From positions 1 through 64,000 of the forward strand of contig NZ_JAEMHM010000010.1 in assembly GCF_016458275.1 (NCBI RefSeq): DNA of 64,000 nt, given 5' to 3'. The notes beneath the pieces were generated by a model. That model was not told where the DNA came from, made no database searches, and saw only the letters and a list, made by a program, of their open reading frames with translations. Source of the stretch: Geomesophilobacter sediminis (GTDB lineage Bacteria; Desulfobacterota; Desulfuromonadia; Geobacterales; Geobacteraceae). Below are positions 48,686 to 59,419 of the stretch, piece after piece; positions within the stretch are counted from its first letter, which is position 1, and every line of letters starts with the position of its first letter. The translations under genes and the position numbers were made by a program.

Positions 48686-50191
48686 TCACCGGTAGAACAG
48701 TACCAACGCCCTCATTTTCTGGTCACCCTTCTTCCGGTAGACCGTCACCCCCACGCCAGCCTTGGCTTCCCCGCGTTCCACGAGGAAATTCGCCTGGACC
48801 GCACGGGTCTGCACCCGGTAGCCTTCGGTTCCGGCAAACTCCTTGAGGACCCGCTTGAGAAGCGCATGGGGGATGGTGTCTCCCTTGGCGATAACCTGGA
48901 GCGCCTTGACGTTGCCACCTTCGCGGTAGACCTTGAATTCCGCGGCGGGGCTCACGTATTTCTGCCAGCCGGGATGCTTCTTTTCGTAGGTTGCATCGAG
49001 CACCCCTGCGGTAACTATCGGCGGTACCGGGCGTCCGGTATGGGGAGCGGCCGGCGTCGCGGGAGTAGCGGGGGAGGCGGGCGCGGCTTTCGGCGCCTTC
49101 GTCGCCGGAGCGGTTGCTGCGGGCGGGGCTGGAACCGGGGCCGGCTTAGTCGATGGCGTTTTCGCCAGCGGCGACGGAGCCGGCTTGGCCGGAGCGACCG
49201 CGACCGGGGGCGCCGGAGTTAGGGGGACAGGCACCTGCGGAGCCAGTCCCTTTGCCTGTGCCGGCCCTTTTGCCGCAGCTTTGGGCGGTTGGGTCGTCGG
49301 AGCCGGAACCGGGGATTTTTCGAGATCTTTGATGGCGAGAGAGCCCACATCCACCGCTCGAGGCGGGGCGGGAGCCGGGGTGACGATCGGCGCCGGGGCC
49401 TTGGCAACTTCCTTGTGGCTTCCCTTGCGCAGGGTAAAAAAAAGTACCCCAACCAGGACGATCGCTCCCACCGCTACCGGCACCACCCAACTGCTGCGGC
49501 GCTCCTGCTCTGCGGAACGCATCGCGTCGGCCAGCGACTGGGCATGGGAGAATTCCCCCGTCAGACGCGGATATTCGTAGGTCGAGGAGGATTCCTCTTT
49601 TCCCTTGAGCAGGTCCTGGAAGTCAACCTTGGGAGGCTCGGGCTCCTCCGCCCGGGAAGGCTGCGGCTCATGACTCGGGGAAAAGACTACGAAATCGTCG
49701 GGTTGGTCGGGTTTCGGGGCAACCGTGCTGAGGCGCACCGAATCCTCGATGACAAAGTCCTCAACCACATCCTTGCCGCCGGGTTCCGTTACCTGGGCCG
49801 GCTTGGCCGCCGGCGCCGCGCCTGAAGGAGCGGTGAAGACGCCGGAGAGCGCATCATGAATGGCGGCGATGACCTCGTCATCGGAAAGGGCCAGGTCGAG
49901 CGAGTGCAGTTGCTGGCGGCCGGCCGTTTCCAGTTCATCCCGATCTGCGGCGGCCACCACGATCCGCGCCCCCTCCGGCAGCATCTTTCTCAGGTGCAGC
50001 AGAACAAGATCTACCGAAAGGCCGGAGATGCGGCTTTGAATGAAGGTGACGGCGGGGAGTTCGACGGCTATTTCCTGCTCCGCCTGGGCAAGGGTGGCGG
50101 CGGATCGGAGGATGAGGATCCCGGTGCCGTCGACGGCTTCGAAGATCTGTTTTAAACGAGGGGAATCGGCAATGAGCAGAACGTTGGGCAT
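48686..50191 (-). CDS. Single-pass membrane protein: degenerate receiver + Pro/Ala linker + new C-terminal domain
   Basis: Of 501 residues, 1-118 look like a CheY-type fold (MPNVLLIADSPRLKQIF, then VTFIQSRISGLSVDLVLLHLRK). The beta-3 phospho-acceptor aspartate is absent (VTFIQSR), so this is a pseudo-receiver. An acidic/Ser-rich segment leads to one membrane helix (234-254, VVPVAVGAIVLVGVLFFTL). A Pro/Ala linker runs at about 264-388. A C-terminal domain follows (about 390-501, including YVSPAAEFKVYREGGNVKALQVIAKGD and AGVGVTVYRKKGDQKMRALVLFY). Topology predicts the receiver inside the cell and the rest in the periplasm. The LysM gene lies 76 bases downstream. I do not know the function. Confidence 0.72.
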   Translation of the reverse strand: MPNVLLIADSPRLKQIFEAVDGTGILILRSAATLAQAEQEIAVELPAVTFIQSRISGLSVDLVLLHLRKMLPEGARIVVAAADRDELETAGRQQLHSLDLALSDDEVIAAIHDALSGVFTAPSGAAPAAKPAQVTEPGGKDVVEDFVIEDSVRLSTVAPKPDQPDDFVVFSPSHEPQPSRAEEPEPPKVDFQDLLKGKEESSSTYEYPRLTGEFSHAQSLADAMRSAEQERRSSWVVPVAVGAIVLVGVLFFTLRKGSHKEVAKAPAPIVTPAPAPPRAVDVGSLAIKDLEKSPVPAPTTQPPKAAAKGPAQAKGLAPQVPVPLTPAPPVAVAPAKPAPSPLAKTPSTKPAPVPAPPAATAPATKAPKAAPASPATPATPAAPHTGRPVPPIVTAGVLDATYEKKHPGWQKYVSPAAEFKVYREGGNVKALQVIAKGDTIPHALLKRVLKEFAGTEGYRVQTRAVQANFLVERGEAKAGVGVTVYRKKGDQKMRALVLFYR

Positions 50192-50442
50192 GGCAACCTT
50201 TGTTTCCTTGGGTTACCGGCCATTCTATGAAAGGAAAGCGGAATAATCAACACCATTCCGCTTGGTATTACCTTTTCCGTGGTTGCGACCGTTCTTCTGC
50301 GTCTATCGGGGTCCAAACAAGTTGTGCCGCTTGCAGCGGGGAATGCAGCTGTGGTAGATTACCGCCTTCGCCGCAACCCGGTGAAGTTACCGATGTCTGA
50401 GCTGATGGCTCGGGCTCGCCACAGGGAAAGGACCCGGACCCA

Positions 50443-51234
50443 ATGAGAATTCTCGACGCTCTGGAAAAAAAGCTGGGGCGCTTCGCCATACCGAACCTCA
50501 CCGTCATCCTCATCGCCGGCCAATCGCTTTTCTACGTGGCCTTCATGACCGGGAGAATCGAACGCCAGTCCACCGAGCTGACGGCCCGTTACGTAATGGA
50601 GGGGGAGTGGTGGCGCATCGTCGCGTTTCCGTTCGACCCGCCGCGGCAAAGCATCATCTTCGCCTTCTTCGCCTGGTACATCTTCTACCTGATGGGAACC
50701 GCGCTGGAGCAGCACTGGGGGAGTTTTCGCTACAACGTCTACCTTATCCTCGGCTGCGCCATCACCGTTGCCACGTCCTTCATTACCCCGGACCTGCCGG
50801 TCAGCAACGCCTTCCTGGCGGGCTCCGTCTTCCTTGCGTTCGCCACGATCTTCCCGGATTACGAGTTCCTCCTGTTCTTCGTCCTGCCGGTCAAGGTGAA
50901 ATGGCTCGCGCTGCTCGCCTGGGGCGGCTACGCCATCAAGTTCATCTTCGGAGACTGGGGAACGCGGCTGACGGTGCTCGCGGCAACGGCAAACTTCCTG
51001 CTTTTCTTCGCCCGCGACATCTCCTTTTCCCTCAAGCAGGGGAAGCGCCGGGTGGTGCAGACCGCGGCCGCCGCGCCGCGCCGGCGCGTGAGCGAGCCGA
51101 TCCACCGCTGCGCGGTCTGCGGCATCACCGACAAGACCAATCCCGACATGGATTTCCGCTACTGCCCGAAGTGCGAAGGGCAGCAATGCTATTGCCAGGA
51201 GCACATCTTTACCCACCAACACAAGACGAAATAG
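50443..51234 (+). CDS. Rhomboid-fold membrane protein with zinc-ribbon tail, catalytic residues lost
   Basis: The 263 residues have about six membrane helices. The rhomboid L1 WR motif is present (EGEWWRIVAFPFD), and so is the conserved LMGTALEQHWGSFRYNVYL. The GxSG serine motif is replaced by FLAGSVF, with alanine at the serine place, and no catalytic histidine appears in the sixth helix. It is therefore probably a pseudoprotease (Derlin-like role inferred). The C-terminal 45 residues form a zinc ribbon: CAVCGITDK then CPKCEGQQCYCQEH. The ATG follows AGGGAAAGGA. Confidence 0.78.
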   Translation: MRILDALEKKLGRFAIPNLTVILIAGQSLFYVAFMTGRIERQSTELTARYVMEGEWWRIVAFPFDPPRQSIIFAFFAWYIFYLMGTALEQHWGSFRYNVYLILGCAITVATSFITPDLPVSNAFLAGSVFLAFATIFPDYEFLLFFVLPVKVKWLALLAWGGYAIKFIFGDWGTRLTVLAATANFLLFFARDISFSLKQGKRRVVQTAAAAPRRRVSEPIHRCAVCGITDKTNPDMDFRYCPKCEGQQCYCQEHIFTHQHKTK

Positions 51235-51290
51235 CGCACCAGACCTGACGGCAGGGTGATCGATGTGCCGAAACTTACCGGGGAGACTAC

Positions 51291-51554
51291 ATGCTGGGAT
51301 TTGGAACCGAAGTTTTCAAGAGCTGGAGCGACGAGCAACGCCGCGATGAAATCGGGAAGCTGGTCCAGGGATACCGGAATGGGTTTCCGATCCAGCTGCT
51401 CTGCCAGATGGCCACCGATATCGCCGGGAGCGAGTCGTCCGCAAAGCAACACCTTTGCGCCCTGCTGACCAGGAAAGAGCGGAAGGACATCATAAAGAAG
51501 GAAGCCGGGACCAACGATGATCTTCGGGGACTGCTGACTACTTTCTTGCTGTAA
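51291..51554 (+). CDS. Small hypothetical protein, 87 residues
   Basis: I do not recognise a family. The protein starts MLGFGTEVFKSWSDEQRRDEI and is mostly helical and charged (HLCALLTRKERKDIIKKEAG). GGGGAG precedes the ATG by about six bases, which supports translation. No membrane helix. The preceding rhomboid-like gene is on the same strand 56 bases away, so co-transcription is possible. Confidence 0.55.
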   Translation: MLGFGTEVFKSWSDEQRRDEIGKLVQGYRNGFPIQLLCQMATDIAGSESSAKQHLCALLTRKERKDIIKKEAGTNDDLRGLLTTFLL

Positions 51555-51657
51555 CTGAAGCGGGCTTAGCTGGGGGGGATGTACCTGGAACAGCAGAGGC
51601 GGGAATGGCCGCTACATAGACAATCGTAGCGGCCACAACAGTTAAGCGGAGAGGGAT

Positions 51658-51873
51658 TCAGACATCTTCCTCTTCGGGCAACAGCCTTTCGACGTTAATC
51701 AGGGTGTTGCGACAGACATTGGTCATCTTCTCGATCGTTTCGGTGCAGTCAACGACCCTCATCTTACCGGATCGCAGTCCTTCGATGCAGTCATTGACCT
51801 GCCCTATGCCGTTCTGCATTGACTGCTTCAACTGAGTCAAATCAACGATGGCTTTTTGTACCGTGGCATCCAT
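51658..51873 (-). CDS. Small hypothetical helical protein, 71 residues
   Basis: A strong AAGGAGG ribosome site precedes the ATG at 51873 (MDATVQKAIVDLTQ). The protein looks helical and acidic (pattern resembling a spectrin-like bundle) with three cysteines (residues near 28, 43 and 53). The open frame continues 23 codons further upstream, but the site makes 51873 the start. I can give no function. Confidence 0.6.
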   Translation of the reverse strand: MDATVQKAIVDLTQLKQSMQNGIGQVNDCIEGLRSGKMRVVDCTETIEKMTNVCRNTLINVERLLPEEEDV

Positions 51874-51950
51874 GATTTCCTCCTTGCCTGGAATGCCTAG
51901 TATTAAATCACGCTCAGCTCCCTTTTCAAGAAAGGCGGGCATTTACCTAC

Positions 51951-52385
51951 ATGACCCTTACCGAGCACATCGTCCTTACCGGCGTCGCAGCCGCCGCGCT
52001 CTCCCCCTTTTTGCCGGCGACCGAACTGGCGCTTTTTTCCGTGGGCGGGGTGCTGATCGACGTCGACCACTACTTCCTCTTCGTGGGGCGAACCCACCGG
52101 CTGAGTATTCCCGGGATGTTCCGCTGGTTCGCCGACCTGCTGCCGGTTGAAAAGGAGATTCCCTACGTCGGACTCTGTCTCTTCCACACCGTAGACTTTT
52201 TTCTCCTCCTGGCCTTCCTCGCCTTTTTCTATCCGGTCCTTTTCTCCCTGCTCGCCGGAGCCCTCTACCACTTCGTGATCGATCTCTTCTGCCTGCGCCG
52301 CAAGGGTGTCCTCTACATACGCCCCTTCTTCCTGCTGGAGCACCTGATCCGCCGCCGCGCCAAGGGATACCCCTGGTACCGGTAA
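51951..52385 (+). CDS. Small integral membrane protein, YdjM-like pattern
   Basis: The 144 residues include about four hydrophobic segments (LALFSVGGVLID, CLFHTVDFFLLLAFLAFFYPVLFSLLAGALYHFVIDLFCL). The motif DVDHYFLF in one segment, plus His-rich FHTVD and LYHFVID, resembles the YdjM metal-dependent hydrolase family (weak). It diverges from the preceding 71-residue gene and converges with srkA. The product is an inner-membrane protein; its role is not known. Confidence 0.62.
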   Translation: MTLTEHIVLTGVAAAALSPFLPATELALFSVGGVLIDVDHYFLFVGRTHRLSIPGMFRWFADLLPVEKEIPYVGLCLFHTVDFFLLLAFLAFFYPVLFSLLAGALYHFVIDLFCLRRKGVLYIRPFFLLEHLIRRRAKGYPWYR

Positions 52386-52389
52386 AGCC

Positions 52390-52543
52390 GGGGGTCGGGG
52401 GTCGGGGGTCGGGGAGTGGCTTACTGCGGTTCCCTGCTTCCCAAGGGCGGCCAACTCCCAACTCCCAACTCCCAACTCCCAACTCTGAACTCTGAACTCT
52501 GAACTCTGAACTCTGAACTCTGAACTCTGAACTCTGAACTCCT
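52390..52543. repeat. Long heptamer array between convergent genes
   Basis: Three GGGGGTC units (52390-52410), then after a 42-base spacer four AACTCCC units (52453-52480) and eight AACTCTG units (52481-52536), ending in AACTCCT. Both sets hold a strict 7-base register. The array fills the gap between the YdjM-like gene (ends 52385) and srkA (ends 52555). Confidence 0.95.
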
Positions 52544-52554
52544 CAGCGCCGCCG

Positions 52555-53541
52555 TTACAGCAGCTGCAGCGGTTCTTCGGACAGGGCGGCCACCTGCTCG
52601 CGCAGTTGCAGGATGTGTTCGCCCCAGTAGCGCAGGGTGTTGAACCAGGGGAAGGCCAGGGGAAAGGAAGGATCTTCCCACCGGCGGGCGAGCCAGGCGT
52701 TGTAATGCAGCATGCGCAGGGCGCGCAGCGGCTCGACCAGGCGCAGCTCGCGCGGGTCGAAATCGTTGAACTCCCGGTACCCTTCGATCAGGCTGTCCAG
52801 TTGCTGGGTCTGCCGCTGCCGGTCTCCCGACAGCATCATCCACAGGTCCTGCACCGCCGGGGCCGTCCGTGCGTCATCAAAGTCGACGAAATGCGGGGCG
52901 CCGTCGCGCCACAGGATGTTTCCGGCATGACAGTCGCCGTGCACCCGCAGGCGGCGCACCGTGGAAACCTCGGCAAAGGCGGCCTCGATCCCACTCAGCA
53001 GCTGTTCGGTCACCGCAAGATAGCTCTCCCGATATTCCGCGGGAATGAATGATTCCGCGATCAGCGCCACGCTCTCCGTCCCGAAAGTCTCCGTATCGAG
53101 CACCGGACGATGGCGGAAGGGAGCCAATGCTCCGACGCTGTGCATCCGCCCCAGCATCCTCCCCAAGATCAGCAGGTTGTCCAGGTTGTCAAATTCCGGG
53201 GCGTGTCCCCCCTGCCTCGGGTAAAGGGCAAAAAGAAGGCCCTCATATCCGAAAAGCGTCTCACCAGCCGGATTGCGCCAAGGCGCCACCACCGGGAGTT
53301 CCCGTTCCGCAAGCTCCAGGCACAACTCATGTTCTTCGCGGATCTGTTCCTCGCTCCACCGTTCCGGGCGATAGAACTTCGCGATCAGCGGGTTCCCCTC
53401 CTCGATTCCTACCTGGTAGACGCGGTTTTCGTAGCTGTTGAGTGCAAGGGTGCGGCAGTCGCAGCGAAAGCCCTGGCTCTCTACCGCGTCCATGATGAAG
53501 TTCGGTGTGAGTATCTGGAACGGGTGCTGTGAATCGGCCAT
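52555..53541 (-). CDS. srkA: Stress response kinase A
   Basis: The 328-residue Ser/Thr protein kinase-like fold (APH/RdoA) matches YihE/SrkA: NSYENRVYQVGIEEGNPLIAKFYRPERWSEEQIREEHELCLEL at the N-terminus, LRVHGDCHAGNILWRDGAPHFVDFDDARTAPAVQDLWM (catalytic HGDCHxxN and DFDD) and a helical C-terminal. In E. coli it counters stress-induced death. It is a cytoplasmic protein. Start ATG at 53541. Confidence 0.92.
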   Translation of the reverse strand: MADSQHPFQILTPNFIMDAVESQGFRCDCRTLALNSYENRVYQVGIEEGNPLIAKFYRPERWSEEQIREEHELCLELAERELPVVAPWRNPAGETLFGYEGLLFALYPRQGGHAPEFDNLDNLLILGRMLGRMHSVGALAPFRHRPVLDTETFGTESVALIAESFIPAEYRESYLAVTEQLLSGIEAAFAEVSTVRRLRVHGDCHAGNILWRDGAPHFVDFDDARTAPAVQDLWMMLSGDRQRQTQQLDSLIEGYREFNDFDPRELRLVEPLRALRMLHYNAWLARRWEDPSFPLAFPWFNTLRYWGEHILQLREQVAALSEEPLQLL

Positions 53542-53778
53542 GTCAAAAGCTCCTGTCTTGTCGAGGCGACCAGCATATCATCAATCGTCCTGCGAACCAA
53601 GGAGGAGGTTCGGGGTGGCAATCCTTTGCTGCCGGGCTCTGCGAGAACGGATGGCCGGGGTGGTTGGGGAACGGCTGGAGATGTTCGTAACGAGAAAGGA
53701 AAGGGAGATGAACTCTAGCGCAAGGCAGTCCAGGGGGTTGAAACCAGGGAGGGTTGCGCAGAGGCGGGGAGGGGGGAG

Positions 53779-54348
53779 CTAGGGGACGATCTTGTAGAAG
53801 AGCTGCGCCGGCTCCTGGAGCGGTCCGAGCGGATTTTTCTGGTCGTGGAGGGTGTTGATCTGCGGTTCACCGCTGGAGAGCTTGTAGGCTACGTGGCTGT
53901 TGACGAAAACGATGAGCGCCTTGAATCTCCAGCCCGTCTCCTGAGTCTTGCGCCGAAAGCTCATGATATCGAGCCAGAAATTGCCGTTTCTTTGAGTGTT
54001 CACCCGGTTCGGCTCGAATACGTAGGCACGGCAATCGGAGCGTGCTCTGAGGCACGCCTGCAACCCGGGATCCAGCTCCTGAATGGGGATCGATTGCACC
54101 GTCGCGGCTACGTCGAGATAGCTCAAAAGTTTTATGTTGGGGGAGTTCTTGATGTTGAAGCCGAGACTGCTCAGATCGTCAACGGTGGTCTTGCCGATTT
54201 CGATCTTGTCGAAGGCATCTTTGACCTCCGCGTAGGTCTGCCACGGAGACTCTACTACCGCTTTTCCGCTGGGAAGGAGGGTGGTGCAGCCGGTGACGCA
54301 AAAAAGAAACGCGAACGAAAGGGTCAATATCTTCGAAGTGCTTCGCAT
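53779..54348 (-). CDS. Hypothetical outer-membrane lipoprotein
   Basis: The 189-residue protein has a signal peptide with lipobox CVTGC (Cys near 21). Behind it is TTLLPSGKAVVESPWQTYAEVKDAFDKIEIGKTTVDDLSSLG, a SmpA/BamE-like segment: the phrase 'F-x-K-I-x-x-G-x-T-x-x-D-L' resembles the family that binds BamD or peptidoglycan. The C-terminal half holds a beta-rich domain (WRFKALIVFVNSHVAYKLSSG). So a BamE-related lipoprotein is possible but not certain. The AT-rich 5' side differs from its GC-rich neighbours. Confidence 0.65.
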   Translation of the reverse strand: MRSTSKILTLSFAFLFCVTGCTTLLPSGKAVVESPWQTYAEVKDAFDKIEIGKTTVDDLSSLGFNIKNSPNIKLLSYLDVAATVQSIPIQELDPGLQACLRARSDCRAYVFEPNRVNTQRNGNFWLDIMSFRRKTQETGWRFKALIVFVNSHVAYKLSSGEPQINTLHDQKNPLGPLQEPAQLFYKIVP

Positions 54349-54366
54349 GGCGGGATCCGGTACTGA

Positions 54367-54399
54367 CTATAATTTTCAATTATTTCTAATAAATTATAG
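54367..54399. repeat. AT-rich 9-bp inverted repeat upstream of the lipoprotein gene
   Basis: CTATAATTT (54367-54375) pairs with AAATTATAG (54391-54399) around a 15-base loop. The TATAAT inside could be a -10 element on either strand. It lies 19 bases beyond the lipoprotein ATG. Confidence 0.5.
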
Positions 54400-54483
54400 C
54401 TGCCATTTCCCGTATTTATATGCCCGTCACACCGATAGCGCCAGATTATCGACCAATATCTTTCCGTCCCCGGCTCGGCGGGA

Positions 54484-54657
54484 TCATTTCCTGTCGTCAG
54501 GGCGTCTGCTCCGGGCCTTCAGCCCGCAAAACGGGCACCTTTTCTCGGCGACCGCCCGTCCGCAGGTTTCGCACCAGTAACGGAAGATGTTATCGGCACA
54601 GGAGCCGCACCCACTGGTCTCGTGCCCGACGCCGCAGCCGCATTTTTCCTTTTCCAT
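54484..54657 (-). CDS. Small double zinc-ribbon protein, 57 residues
   Basis: Read directly from the minus strand, this frame gives MEKEKCGCGVGHETSGCGSC, then ADNIFRYWCETCGRAVAEKR, then CPFCGLKARSRRPDDRK. The CETCG and CPFCG pair is a canonical zinc-ribbon, and the N-terminal CGCGVGHETSGCGSC is a second cysteine/histidine cluster. GGAG lies five bases ahead of the ATG. It sits 81 bases downstream of uvrA on the same strand. It was too short to appear in standard open-frame lists. Function unknown; metal binding is likely. Confidence 0.72.
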   Translation of the reverse strand: MEKEKCGCGVGHETSGCGSCADNIFRYWCETCGRAVAEKRCPFCGLKARSRRPDDRK

Positions 54658-54692
54658 GGTCTCCTCACTCGCCCGGGAGGGGCCCGCTCGCC

Positions 54693-54724
54693 GGATCGAT
54701 CAGCCGAATCCGACCGATCGATCC
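54693..54724. repeat. GATC-rich inverted repeat just past uvrA
   Basis: GGATCGATC (54693-54701) pairs with GATCGATCC (54716-54724). The related repeat near 22.2 kb shares GATCCG/GGATCG core sequence. It lies 15 bases past the uvrA stop. Confidence 0.55.
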
Positions 54725-54738
54725 GATCGGAGCCGGCG

Positions 54739-57567
<2,829 letters not shown>

Positions 57568-57856
57568 CGTGCTCCCACTACTGTATTCTTCTGGGCCGTC
57601 GCGGCCAGCCTCCTAATATAACACATATCCTCATGAAATTGACGAGGTTTCCCGAAGCCCGCGTCATTCAAGACGTTACGGCTCCCGAAGGTCACAACTG
57701 CGCGCCGGTACGCGGCAGGGGAACGGCCCCCGGGATGGCCCGGGAGGGAATCACCATCCCCCCCGTGCTATTTGCTTTCAGTTTTCCCCCTATCTGCCGA
57801 TACGTTGGTTGAGTCGCATCCGGCGACCCCGTCAATTTCTTCAGCGAGGTAAATCA

Positions 57857-58492
57857 ATGTTCCGCCGTATCTCCGTCCTTATGCTTGCCGTGACCCTGGT
57901 GCTCCCCGTATCCCTCCAGGCACAGGACCAGCCGGCTCCCGAGCCGTCCAATGCCCAGGAGGCCCAGGCGCTCAAGGAGACCGACCACAAGCTCCACGCG
58001 CTCGCCCATCCGGAGGCTGCCGCCAAGGAAACCAAGAGCCAGCCGGCGGCGAAAAAGAGGGTAAAGGCGTCCTACAAGAAAAGCGCGCTGCGCAAGAAGG
58101 GAAAAGGAGCCAAAGGCCGGAAGATGCGGAAGAAGTCGGCGGGCCAGCCGGCGTCCGCCCAAGGGCGGATGAGCCAGGCCCGGGTCCGCGAGATCATGGC
58201 GACCACCCGCGACTTTTCCGGAGCCGACCTGACCGGCCTCAACCTCGTCGGCATGGACCTGCGCCAGGCCAACTTCAGCAGGGCCAAGATGCGGCAGGCA
58301 AACCTGGAGCGCGCCGACCTCTCCGAGTGCGACTTCGAGCTCGCCGATCTCAGCCAGGCGAACCTGCGCAGCGCCTCGCTGCACATGGCCCGCATTCACG
58401 GCACCGTCCTGGACGGCACCAAACTCGACGGCGCCATCTGGGTGGACCGGACCGTATGCCGCAGTGGCTCGGTCGGAAAGTGTCTGGAGTAA
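57857..58492 (+). CDS. Exported pentapeptide-repeat protein
   Basis: The 211-residue protein has a signal peptide (SVLMLAVTLVLPVSLQAQ), then a charged Lys/Ala region (about 30-105). A pentapeptide block of about 75 residues follows (ADLTGLNLVGMDLRQANFSRAKMRQANLERADLSE and on to LHMARIHGTVLDGTKLDGAIW), folding as a quadrilateral beta-helix. A short tail with two cysteines ends it. Location in the periplasm or on the outer side is inferred. Start ATG at 57857; the frame opens 16 codons earlier but without a signal peptide at the N-terminus. Confidence 0.8.
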   Translation: MFRRISVLMLAVTLVLPVSLQAQDQPAPEPSNAQEAQALKETDHKLHALAHPEAAAKETKSQPAAKKRVKASYKKSALRKKGKGAKGRKMRKKSAGQPASAQGRMSQARVREIMATTRDFSGADLTGLNLVGMDLRQANFSRAKMRQANLERADLSECDFELADLSQANLRSASLHMARIHGTVLDGTKLDGAIWVDRTVCRSGSVGKCLE

Positions 58493-58897
58493 CGCCAGCC
58501 CCCCCGCCCATACCTTCTTTTCCGGCGTCCGAAGGGATCAGCTGAGTCCCTCGGACGTTCCGGACCCGCTGCCAAGATTTTTGCTGGTAGCTTCTTTACC
58601 CCCTCCCCATTTCCCCCTGCCGTGACGCTGCATTCCCCGTTTTCCCCCACCCCCGTGGCTGATTTTTCTTTCAACCCTGCCGATCATAGGCGGAGCCCCC
58701 CATCCAGTCAACATCATGATTTCACAGGCATTTTGCCAAAGGCCACGCAGCTGGCATTTTTCCTGTAACTACTCTAAATACCGCGGTCCCGAGGCCGGCG
58801 GCGGCCAAAGGTGAGCCCGACCGCAATCGTTCGGGCATCGACACCTGCGGCACAGCAGACGGCGTAGTGCTTTGCCGCGGTCGATAGGAGAAAGAGA
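58493..58897 (+). other. 405-base gap with a structured leader before the receiver gene
   Basis: No gene is visible. Near the end a GGTG-CACC pair encloses CCCGA/TTCGGG (about 58810-58845), and outer CCGCGG segments (about 58784 and 58872) could close a larger stem. The GTGC-rich segment does not match a riboswitch class that I know. It could be an RNA leader or chance structure. Confidence 0.3.
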
Positions 58898-59305
58898 ATG
58901 GAACGTTTGCCCGTGGAAGGATGCCTGCTTTGGGTCGAAGACAACGAGATCACCCGGCAGTCCGTAGTCACCGCGCTGGCCCACAGCTTCCCCGCCCTGA
59001 CTGTCGTCAGTGCGAAAAACGGTGCGGAGGGCCTGGAGCTTTTCCGCCGTCACCACCCCGACCTGATCCTGACCGACCTGGATATGCCGCGGATGAACGG
59101 CATCCAGATGGCCCGCGAGATCAGAAGGTTGGGCTTTGCCGGAGAGATCATCATGGTGACGGCACGAAGCGAGCCCGAACTGAACAGCATGCTCGGCAAG
59201 GACGGCATCAACTACGTCATCGCCAAGCCGATACTGCTCCGCGAACTGCTGATCGCGGTGGCCCAGAGGTTGCCCTCGTCATTACATCAGAAGCTGGCTT
59301 CTTGA
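58898..59305 (+). CDS. Stand-alone response regulator receiver
   Basis: The 135-residue protein consists of a single receiver domain: LLWVEDNEITRQSV at the start, phospho-Asp in LILTDLDMPRMNG (near 58), TAR in MVTARSEP and Lys in VIAKPILLREL. No output domain. Such proteins act as CheY/Spo0F-type phospho-carriers. The adjacent kinase-regulator pair on the opposite strand may feed into it (inference). The ATG follows AGGAGAAAGAGA. Confidence 0.87.
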   Translation: MERLPVEGCLLWVEDNEITRQSVVTALAHSFPALTVVSAKNGAEGLELFRRHHPDLILTDLDMPRMNGIQMAREIRRLGFAGEIIMVTARSEPELNSMLGKDGINYVIAKPILLRELLIAVAQRLPSSLHQKLAS

Positions 59306-59419
59306 GATTGATGGAAGGGCCTGCAGGAGGCGCTGGAAGATCACCGTACCGGGACCCGAGCCGGCCGGCATAACCACGATCTCACCCTCACCGCTTCTTT
59401 TCCCGTAGCTCGCCACCGA

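Noticed and set aside
52390-52543. Heptamer array as a possible CRISPR array
   Set aside because: Units are contiguous 7-mers with no spacers of 25 to 40 bases, and no cas genes are near.
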